The translations under genes and the position numbers were made by a program. A stretch of 8,296 nt of DNA from Anaerolineae bacterium (GTDB taxonomy: Bacteria; Chloroflexota; Anaerolineae; Aggregatilineales; UBA2796): NCBI GenBank assembly GCA_020851855.1, contig JADZBY010000500.1, positions 1 to 8,296 on the forward strand. Reading direction: 5' to 3'. How positions within the stretch are numbered: position 1 is the first letter of the stretch; each line of letters starts with the position of its first letter. Positions 1-5,435 of this stretch are shown piece by piece. The notes beneath the pieces were generated by a model, which saw nothing but the letters and a program-made list of their open reading frames with translations, searched no databases and was not told where the DNA came from.

Positions 1-130
1 CAGCTCGACCTAGCTCTAGTCAGCCTCGCGGGACTGTCGTGTTTCCGGTCTCCTCAGTGGATACCCCCTCAGTCTACTCACTTTCATCGCCTGTGGTGTA
101 TCCTCTTTCATGTAAAGCTCTAGGGAATTA

Positions 131-186
131 CGCTTCAGCCCGAAGGGTTTCGTCCCTTCAGCCCGGTCGCTTCAGCGTCGGGCTGA
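131..186. repeat. Cluster of short inverted and direct repeats (TTCAGCCCG family)
   Basis: TTCAGCCCG occurs twice as a direct repeat (134-142 and 157-165), and CGCTTCAGC occurs at 131-139 and again at 168-176. GAAGGG (142-147) and CCCTTC (154-159) form a 6-bp stem around a 6-nt loop. TCAGCCCG (158-165) pairs with CGGGCTGA (179-186), enclosing a smaller CGCT/AGCG stem. The two larger stems overlap at 158-159, so they compete. The arrangement would fold as DNA cruciform or RNA on either strand. No T-run follows, so it is not an intrinsic terminator. It could be a degenerate intergenic repeat or a structured leader; I do not recognise a named RNA family. Confidence 0.5.
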
Positions 187-273
187 CCTACAACCTTGCC
201 GGGCATTCCGTGTGAGGCGTTTTCCTGCTCCCTGCCCGCACGTGGTTTTTCGCCATGTGGGGCATAAAAACGG

Positions 274-279
274 TATACT
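274..279 (+). promoter_or_regulatory. Possible -10 element upstream of the histidine kinase
   Basis: TATACT matches the sigma-70 -10 consensus at five of six positions and lies in the most AT-rich patch of the leader. No good -35 hexamer sits 16-18 bp upstream (the bases there are near CGCCAT), and there is no TGn extended -10. If used, it would leave an untranslated leader of roughly 170 nt before the kinase start at 460. This is a weak call from hexamer match and base composition only. Confidence 0.2.
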
Positions 280-459
280 CATATCATCATGAACTGGCCC
301 CGCGAGGCAAGGTGCAGTCGCATCGTGTGCGTGGGCCACTTTACAACCCTCTCCTCTTCTCTCGCCTTCAGCTGGCCCCTCCTCAGACACACTCTGTAGG
401 CGCGTGTGGTCGGGAAAGGACAGTTGGGCAGAGACTGGGGCGGTATTTAGGCGGTCCTG

Positions 460-3400
460 ATGGCGAACTTCCTCTCGATCCGAAGGTCCCGGACCCCGTA
501 TCCGCTCTTGCCGACGTATGGCGGGTTGGCCACGCGGCAAAGCAGTGTCCTGCGCTACGGTCTGGCGATTGGCGCGGTGGGCGTGGCGCTGCTGATCTCC
601 GCCCTGTTCCAATCGGTGTTCGAAAGCGCGCCGTTTCTGCTGTTCTGGGCCGCCGTCGTGCTGAGCACATGGTACGGCGACCTGGGACCCGGCCTGCTCT
701 CCATTGTCCTGTCCGCAGCCGCCGTTAGCCTCACCTTTCATGATCCGGCCCAACACGGCGGCGCGGCGCTCATCAACGTGATCCAGCTTGCCATCTTCAT
801 GCTGACCACCGTCAGCCTGAGCTGGCTGCACGAGCGGCGCAGGCAGGCCGAGCGATGGATTGTCCAGCAGGGGCGCTGGTTCCAGACCACGCTGACCGGC
901 CTGGGCGACGGCGTGATCATCACCGACGAGGTGGGCCGTGTGCTGTTCCTGAACCCGGTGGCCAGCGAATTGACGGGCTGGTCCATCTCAGACGCCGCCG
1001 GGCAGGCCGTGGACACGATCTATCGCGCCCTGAACGAGCCGACGCGCGAGCCGCTGGCCAACCCGGCCTTGCGTGTGCTCCAGCATGGGCAGCCGGTCGA
1101 GGTGATGCCCGTCCTGCTTGCGGCGAAGGGCGGCGCATGCCTGCCCGTGGAGAGCAGCGCTACCCCGGTGCGCGACGAGGCCGGCATGGTGAAGGGGGCT
1201 GTGCTGGTCTTCCACGACATTTCCCGGCGTCGGCAGGCTGAGACGGCGCGGCAGCAGAGTGAGGCATGGCTCCGGGCGGCCAACGAGGCGTCGCTGGATG
1301 GCTTCATGATCCTGAAGAGCGTCCGGGACGAAAAGCGCCGGATCGTGGATTTCGTGTGGCAGTATTCCAATCCGGCGGTGCACACCATCGCCGGTTACCC
1401 TTCGGACGTGCTCGTCGGCAAGCGCCTTCTGGAAGTCTCCCCGGCGAGCGCCCGACCGGATGGCCCGTTTGAGTGGTGTGTGAGCGTGGCCGAAACGGGG
1501 CAACCGCGCACCATCGAGCGGAGCGTGCCGGGAACTGACCGCTGGGTGCGCACCGACATCATCCGCGTCGAAGACGGCGTGGCGGTGACGCTGACCGACC
1601 TGACCGACGTCAGGCGGAACGAGGCGCGCCTGCGGGTCAGCGAACAACGCCTGCTGATGGCCAAAAACGCCGCGCAGCTCGGCATCCACGATTTCAACGT
1701 GCCCGCCAACGTCATCGAGTGGGACGCGCGAACCCGCGAGCTGTGGGGAATCGGCGCGCACGACAGCGTGAACTATGACACGTTCATCCGTGGTGTGCAC
1801 GACGAGGACCGTACGCACGTGCAGGCGGCTGTGGGCGCGGCGCTTGACCCGGCTGGCGACGGCGATTATCACACGGAGTTTCGGGTGGAAAACCGCCTCA
1901 ACGGCGTCACACGCTGGGTCGAGGCCACCGGGCAGGCTCAGTTTGAGAACGGGCGCGCCATGCGCCTGGTCGGCACGGTGCAGGACATCACCGCGCGCAA
2001 GCAGGCTGAAATGGCGCTTGAGGCGGAACGTGCGCTGCTCAAGGCCCTTGTGGACCACCTGCCCATGTCCGTATGCCTGATACGCGGCAGCGACCTGACG
2101 GTGCAGATGGCGAACGCGGCCTATCAGGCGCTTGCGCCCGGCAAAGCCATGCTCGGCAAGACGCTGGATGAGCTGTGGCCCGAGCCGGGACGACGCCTCG
2201 ACGCGCTGTGCCGGCGCGTCCTGGACACGGGCGAGCCGCACCGCGCGCACGACGAGCACAACACCATGCGCCGCACGCCGGACGGCCCGCTTGAAGACAT
2301 CTATTTCTCCTGGTCGCTGCACCGCATCCGCCTGCCGCAGGAAAACGCATGGGGCCTGCTGAACGCCGCCTGGGAGACGACCGACCGCAAGTTCGTGGAG
2401 CTGGCGCTGCAGAAAACCGAAGACATGGTGCGGCGTCAGCTTGCGGAGATCGAAAGCATCTACGACAGCGCCCCGATCGGCCTGTGCGCGCTGGACGCCG
2501 AGCTACGCTACCTGCGCATCAACGAGCAGCTGGCCGAGATGAACGGCGTCCCGGCCTCTGCCCACCTGGGCCGCACGCTGCGAGAGGTCGTGCCGGCCCT
2601 CGCGGACCTGACCGAGGCGTCTTTCCGCCGCGTTATCGAAACCGGCGAGCCGAACTTGAACGTGGAGCTTCAGGGGGAAACGCCCGCCCAGCCGGGTGTG
2701 ATACGCACGTGGATCGAGAACTGGACGCCGCTCAGGGATGGCACGGGCCGCATCGTCGGCGTCAACATCGTGGCCGACGAAGTCACCGAGCGGATGCGAA
2801 ATGTGCAGCGCCTTCGCCAGCTGCGCGATCTCGCCGTGAAACTGGCCGCGGCGCTGACGCCCAGCGACGTGATCCAGGTCCTGGTGAACAACGGACTCCA
2901 GGCGCTCGGCGCGACGGCGGGGCTTGTCGCCATGCTGGACGAAGAGGGCAAGGCGTTGAAGGCAGTCGAGATGTTCGGCTACGACGATCCGCCGCCAGAG
3001 CGCCTGCGCTCTATCCCGCTGGATGACCCGGACGTGGGCCTCGCCGCCGCCGTGCGCACCGAGCAGCCGATCTGGATCGAGTCGCAGGACGACGCGGCGC
3101 GGTTCCTTGCGCTGCCGGTGGCCGAAGGCGATGCCCTGGCCCGTCCAACCGGAGCGTGGGCGTGTGTGCCGCTGCGGACCAATGGTCACATCGTGGGCGG
3201 GGCGTGCCTCAGCTTCGACGGGCCGCACCGCTTCGACGACGGCGAGCGCGACTTCGTGCTGTCGGTGGTCGATTATTGCGCGCAGGCGTTGGGGCGCGTC
3301 CTGCTCTCCGAGGCGGCCCAGAAGATGGCGGCGGCCCAGGAACGCGAACACCTGGCGCGCGAGCTGCACGATGCGGTCAGCCAATCGCTGTTTGCCGCCA

Positions 3401-3936
3401 GCATCATTGCCGAATCGTTGCGCCTTCAGTGGCAGAAAACGCCCGAAAAAGTCCCGGACCGGCTGGCGCAGCTTCACCAGCTGACGCGCGGCGCGCTGGC
3501 GGAGATGCGCACGCTGCTCCTGGAGATGCGGCCCAGCGCCCTGTTGGCGTCCAAGATGAAGGCGCTGCTCACCCAGCTTGCGGACGCCATGCACAGCCGG
3601 CGACCGATGGATATTCAGGTCGAGGTGGATGACTGGGAGCCGCCCATCCCGGAGTTGAAGATCAGCTTCTATCGCATTGCCCAGGAAGCGCTCAATAACG
3701 TCGTGAAACATGCGTCCGCGACGCGCGTCGAGGTATCCTTGCAGGTGCGCGACGGCACGGTCGAGATGCGCATCGTGGACAACGGCAAGGGCTTCGCTCC
3801 CACCGCCGTCAGCTCCAGCCGGATGGGAATGGGCATCATGCACGAGCGGGCGTTGGCGGTGGGCGCGATACTCGACCTGCAAAGCGAACCCGGCCAGGGC
3901 ACGCGCGTCTCGGTGCGCTGGCAGGCGAGCGAGTAG
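460..3936 (+). CDS. Membrane-anchored multi-PAS/GAF sensor histidine kinase (NarL/LiaS class)
   Basis: This 1158-residue kinase should autophosphorylate on His and pass phosphate to a response regulator. Four hydrophobic segments (about 31-51, 57-72, 77-93, 103-123) resemble the compact DUF4118/KdpD-type membrane domain, with little periplasmic loop. Five PAS-like units follow (about 138-255, 265-385, 395-512, 520-645, 658-780); several end in the typical D-I/L-T/S-x-R-K/R linker, such as DISRRRQAE and DITARKQAE. A GAF domain covers about 785-948. The HisKA_3 H-box EREHLARELHDAVSQSL places the phosphoacceptor at His970. The ATPase has an N-box (EALNNVVKHA, 1076-1085), DNGKGF (1107-1112), GMGIMHER (1123-1130) and GQGTRVSV (1146-1153), so it looks catalytically complete. 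AGGCGG at 449-454, 5 nt before the ATG, supports this start. The signal is unknown. No regulator is adjacent, so the partner must be encoded elsewhere or left of the window. Confidence 0.93.
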   Translation: MANFLSIRRSRTPYPLLPTYGGLATRQSSVLRYGLAIGAVGVALLISALFQSVFESAPFLLFWAAVVLSTWYGDLGPGLLSIVLSAAAVSLTFHDPAQHGGAALINVIQLAIFMLTTVSLSWLHERRRQAERWIVQQGRWFQTTLTGLGDGVIITDEVGRVLFLNPVASELTGWSISDAAGQAVDTIYRALNEPTREPLANPALRVLQHGQPVEVMPVLLAAKGGACLPVESSATPVRDEAGMVKGAVLVFHDISRRRQAETARQQSEAWLRAANEASLDGFMILKSVRDEKRRIVDFVWQYSNPAVHTIAGYPSDVLVGKRLLEVSPASARPDGPFEWCVSVAETGQPRTIERSVPGTDRWVRTDIIRVEDGVAVTLTDLTDVRRNEARLRVSEQRLLMAKNAAQLGIHDFNVPANVIEWDARTRELWGIGAHDSVNYDTFIRGVHDEDRTHVQAAVGAALDPAGDGDYHTEFRVENRLNGVTRWVEATGQAQFENGRAMRLVGTVQDITARKQAEMALEAERALLKALVDHLPMSVCLIRGSDLTVQMANAAYQALAPGKAMLGKTLDELWPEPGRRLDALCRRVLDTGEPHRAHDEHNTMRRTPDGPLEDIYFSWSLHRIRLPQENAWGLLNAAWETTDRKFVELALQKTEDMVRRQLAEIESIYDSAPIGLCALDAELRYLRINEQLAEMNGVPASAHLGRTLREVVPALADLTEASFRRVIETGEPNLNVELQGETPAQPGVIRTWIENWTPLRDGTGRIVGVNIVADEVTERMRNVQRLRQLRDLAVKLAAALTPSDVIQVLVNNGLQALGATAGLVAMLDEEGKALKAVEMFGYDDPPPERLRSIPLDDPDVGLAAAVRTEQPIWIESQDDAARFLALPVAEGDALARPTGAWACVPLRTNGHIVGGACLSFDGPHRFDDGERDFVLSVVDYCAQALGRVLLSEAAQKMAAAQEREHLARELHDAVSQSLFAASIIAESLRLQWQKTPEKVPDRLAQLHQLTRGALAEMRTLLLEMRPSALLASKMKALLTQLADAMHSRRPMDIQVEVDDWEPPIPELKISFYRIAQEALNNVVKHASATRVEVSLQVRDGTVEMRIVDNGKGFAPTAVSSSRMGMGIMHERALAVGAILDLQSEPGQGTRVSVRWQASE

Positions 3937-3943
3937 CGTATCG

Positions 3944-3960
3944 CCCCTTCCTGGAAGGGG
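3944..3960. terminator. Hairpin just downstream of the histidine kinase
   Basis: CCCCTTCC and GGAAGGGG are exact inverted repeats separated by one base, which in RNA gives a 7-bp GC-rich stem with a 3-nt loop, 7 nt after the kinase stop. The downstream bases (TGGGGAAATC) contain no T-run, so this is not a classical intrinsic terminator. It may stabilise the 3' end of the message or be the edge of the repeat region that follows. Confidence 0.4.
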
Positions 3961-3977
3961 TGGGGAAATCTGGCGGC

Positions 3978-3997
3978 GGGCGCGTCGCGACGCGCCC
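3978..3997. repeat. Perfect 20-bp palindrome, CGTCGCGACG core
   Basis: GGGCGCGTCGCGACGCGCCC reads identically on both strands. It is followed by CTACA, giving the motif CGCCCCTACA (3993-4002), which reappears inverted as TGTAGGGGCG at 4211-4220. The same palindrome recurs at 5265-5284 and, with one central change, at 5386-5405. It is the left bookend of the composite element holding the 60-bp array. REP-like intergenic palindrome is the best description. Confidence 0.85.
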
Positions 3998-4002
3998 CTA
4001 CA

Positions 4003-4240
4003 GAACCGGCGCGTGTGTATCACGTCGCCCCGTATAGCGGCAGTTCGTGAGCCGCCCCGACCGAACCGGCGCACGTGTATCACGTCGCCCCGTGTAGCGG
4101 CAGTTCGTGGGCCGCCCCGACCGAACCGGCGCGTGTATCACGTCGCCCCGTGTAGCGGCAGTTCGTGGGCCGCCCCGACCGAACCGGCGCGTGTGTATCA
4201 CGTCGCCCCGTGTAGGGGCGGCTCGTGAGCCGCCCGCAGC
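4003..4240. repeat. Four tandem copies of a ~60-bp unit
   Basis: Units start with GAACCGGCGC at 4003, 4063, 4123 and 4181 and are 60, 60, 58 and 60 bp long. Units 1 and 2 differ at four positions by eye; unit 3 lacks two bases of the GTGTGTAT stretch. Units 1-3 share a degenerate hairpin arm (AGCGGCAGTTCGTG), while unit 4 keeps the exact palindrome at 4216-4235. The simplest reading is that a unit with a mutated arm was amplified and unit 4 is nearest the original. The units abut without unique spacers, so this is not a CRISPR array. The repeats are open in the frame of the downstream channel gene and could mislead automatic start calling. Confidence 0.9.
4216..4235. repeat. 20-bp palindrome, GCTCGTGAGC core
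   Basis: GGGCGGCTC and GAGCCGCCC flank a 2-nt centre. The outer bases (TGTAGGGGCG...CGCCC) are shared with the palindrome at 3978, but the middle ten bases differ (GCTCGTGAGC instead of CGTCGCGACG). The same core recurs, read in the opposite sense, at 5224-5243 and 5345-5364. It is the right bookend of the composite element that begins at 3978. Confidence 0.85.
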
Positions 4241-4247
4241 CTCTCCC

Positions 4248-4264
4248 TTCTCCACTGTGGAGAA
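4248..4264. repeat. 17-bp inverted repeat upstream of the FNT channel gene
   Basis: TTCTCCAC and GTGGAGAA flank a single T. The pyrimidine-rich context (CCTCTCCC just before it) resembles a fragment of the CCCCTCTCC-type element at 6925-7104, so it may be an old repeat remnant. It could instead be a protein-binding site, since it lies about 60 bp upstream of the channel gene. Nothing decides between the two. Confidence 0.45.
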
Positions 4265-4281
4265 CGCTTGGGGCATTAGGC

Positions 4282-4297
4282 ATCAAAGCATTTTGAT
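4282..4297 (+). promoter_or_regulatory. Candidate operator: ATCAAA-GCAT-TTTGAT
   Basis: A perfect 6-bp inverted repeat with a 4-bp spacer ends 25 nt before the channel start codon, inside a leader much richer in AT than its surroundings. The half-sites are the reverse arrangement of the FNR box (TTGAT-N4-ATCAA), so it is not an FNR site as written, although the channel family is often controlled by oxygen or nitrite regulators. A weak -35-like TTGGGG lies at 4268-4273, but no good -10 hexamer follows. It may be an operator overlapping the promoter or an RNA hairpin near the ribosome-binding site. Confidence 0.35.
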
Positions 4298-4322
4298 CGG
4301 AAAAGAAAGGCAACCTCGTTTT

Positions 4323-5174
4323 ATGACCGATCCGGCAATTCGCGTCGACGCCTTGCTGCCCGCCGAAGTGGCGCGCAAGGCGGAAGAGGTCGGGACCGCC
4401 AAGGCCCGTCTCGACGCGGTCAGCATCCTCATCCTCGGCTTTCTGGCGGGCGCGTTCATCAGCCTGGGCGGCATCTTCTCCACAACGGTCATCGCCGGGG
4501 CGGGCGATGCGCTGCCCTACGGCGTGACGCGCATCCTGGCCGGGCTGGCGTTCTGCCTGGGCCTGATCCTGGTGGTCATGGCCGGCGCAGAGCTATTCAC
4601 CGGCAACAACCTGATCGTGATTGCCTGGGCCAGCGGCAAGGTGAGCACGCGGGCGCTGATCCGCAACTGGGCGCTGGTCTACGCCGGCAATCTGGCCGGT
4701 TCGCTGGCCACGGCGCTGCTCATGTTCCTGACCGGGCAGTATGCCTTTGGCGGCGGCGCGGTCGGCAAGACCATACTGAGCATCGCCAGCGCCAAAGTGA
4801 GCCTCGGCTTCACGCAGGCTGTGGCGCTGGGCATGATGTGCAACGCGCTGGTGTGCCTCGCCGTGTGGCTGACGCTCGGCGCGCGCACCACGACGGACAA
4901 AATCCTGGCCATCCTCTTTCCCATCACGGCCTTCGTCGCCGCCGGGTTCGAGCACTCCGTGGCGAACATGTATTTCATCCCGGTGGCGCTGCTGGTGAAG
5001 CAGTTCGATCCGGCCTTCGTCGCGTCGCTCGGCGTGAATACGTCCGGCCTGACGGTCGGCGGCTTCCTGGACAACCTGATCCCGGTCACCATCGGGAACA
5101 TCATCGGCGGCGGCTTGATGGTCGCGGCGGTGTACTGGTTCGTGTACATCCGCCGCCAACGCAGAGCGGCCTGA
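4323..5174 (+). CDS. Formate/nitrite transporter (FNT) family channel
   Basis: The 283-residue product has the usual length of FocA/NirC-type channels, which form pentamers in the inner membrane and pass formate, nitrite or similar small anions. After a short cytoplasmic helix come six hydrophobic segments. Family marks are LGFLAGAFISLGGIF (38-52), AELFTGN (89-95, with the conserved Thr at 93), GMMCNALVCLAVW (170-182) and GFEHSVANMYFIP (208-220). The last carries His211, equivalent to the central His of FocA; TIGNIIGGG (257-265) lies in the final helix. Sequence alone does not separate formate from nitrite or hydrosulfide carriers, so I give no symbol. The frame stays open upstream to about 4107, but that part is repeat translation. 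The ATG at 4323 starts the family-like N terminus, with AAAGG 12 nt upstream as a rather distant ribosome-binding site. No pyruvate formate-lyase or nitrite reductase gene is nearby. Confidence 0.93.
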   Translation: MTDPAIRVDALLPAEVARKAEEVGTAKARLDAVSILILGFLAGAFISLGGIFSTTVIAGAGDALPYGVTRILAGLAFCLGLILVVMAGAELFTGNNLIVIAWASGKVSTRALIRNWALVYAGNLAGSLATALLMFLTGQYAFGGGAVGKTILSIASAKVSLGFTQAVALGMMCNALVCLAVWLTLGARTTTDKILAILFPITAFVAAGFEHSVANMYFIPVALLVKQFDPAFVASLGVNTSGLTVGGFLDNLIPVTIGNIIGGGLMVAAVYWFVYIRRQRRAA

Positions 5175-5211
5175 ACCGGCTTCGTGGCGCTCATGTCACG
5201 GAATTGGGGCA

Positions 5212-5301
5212 GAACAGGCTTCCGGGCGGCTCACGAGCCGCCCCTACAGCAGCGAAACGTGTAGGGGCGCGTCGCGACGCGCCCGCCATCATGATCCGCG
5301 C
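5212..5301. repeat. 90-bp direct repeat, copy 1 (paired palindromes)
   Basis: The unit begins GAACAGGCTTCC and holds two palindromes: GGGCGGCTC-AC-GAGCCGCCC (5224-5243) and the perfect 20-mer at 5265-5284. Between them, CGCCCCTACA (5239-5248) and TGTAGGGGCG (5260-5269) form a 10-bp inverted repeat with an 11-nt loop. The nucleic acid can therefore make either two outer hairpins or one central hairpin. The unit ends after an ATCATGAT palindrome (5288-5295). The element lies in the convergent gap between the channel and GH4 genes, a position typical of REP/BIME-like repeats. Confidence 0.9.
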
Positions 5302-5332
5302 TTGATCCTGTGCGAGATTCAAGGGTTTTTGG

Positions 5333-5422
5333 GAACAGGCTTCCGGGCGGCTCACGAGCCGCCCCTACAGCGGCGAAACGTGTAGGGGCGCGTCGTGACG
5401 CGCCCGCCATCATGATCTGCGC
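5333..5422. repeat. 90-bp direct repeat, copy 2 (paired palindromes)
   Basis: This is a second copy of the 5212-5301 unit, offset by 121 bp and differing at three positions by eye. Its palindromes are at 5345-5364 (exact arms) and 5386-5405, where a C-to-T change spoils the central pair. The 31-nt spacer between the copies (5302-5332) is unique. The copy ends 13 nt before the GH4 stop codon. The high identity indicates a recent duplication or gene conversion. Confidence 0.9.
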
Positions 5423-5435
5423 CAGGAGCCTGCCA

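Larger units (their letters stand above)
1..459. other. Gene-free leader region upstream of the histidine kinase
   Basis: I find no convincing coding region, tRNA or rRNA in this stretch. Open frames crossing it (minus 172-831, plus 255-728) give low-complexity Arg/Gln/Gly-rich or Pro/Arg-rich translations and mostly mirror the kinase gene that starts at 460. The segment is less GC-rich than the genes and contains pyrimidine-rich runs (about 345-385), an AT-rich patch near 262-290 and a cluster of inverted repeats at 131-186. It probably holds the kinase promoter and leader, possibly plus the end of a repeat element extending left of the window. The absence of a gene is a judgement from reading the frames. 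Confidence 0.6.

Noticed and set aside
23..308. 10-bp inverted pair GCCTCGCGGG (23-32) and CCCGCGAGGC (299-308)
   Set aside because: The arms are short and about 270 bp apart in GC-rich DNA, which chance explains adequately.
988..2322. 444-codon open frame on the minus strand
   Set aside because: It lies wholly opposite the PAS region of the kinase and has the skewed composition of a shadow frame, with no family motif.
2503..4083. 526-codon open frame on the minus strand opposite the kinase gene
   Set aside because: It is an antisense shadow of a GC-rich gene: His/Arg/Gly-rich, no recognisable domain, and it runs into the 60-bp repeats, while the plus strand encodes an intact kinase core.
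4003..4240. CRISPR array
   Set aside because: The ~60-bp units abut one another with no unique spacers, and no cas gene is present.
4282..4297. FNR box
   Set aside because: The half-sites are inverted relative to TTGAT-N4-ATCAA, so it does not match the consensus.
4107..4322. N-terminal extension of the FNT channel through the tandem repeats
   Set aside because: The frame is open but translates Pro/Arg-rich repeat units. FNT proteins begin close to the first membrane segment, which fits the ATG at 4323.
5301..5328. Intrinsic terminator with CTTGA/TCAAG stem followed by GGTTTTTGG
   Set aside because: The stem is only five base pairs with a 13-nt loop, and the T-run is short, so it is too weak to call.
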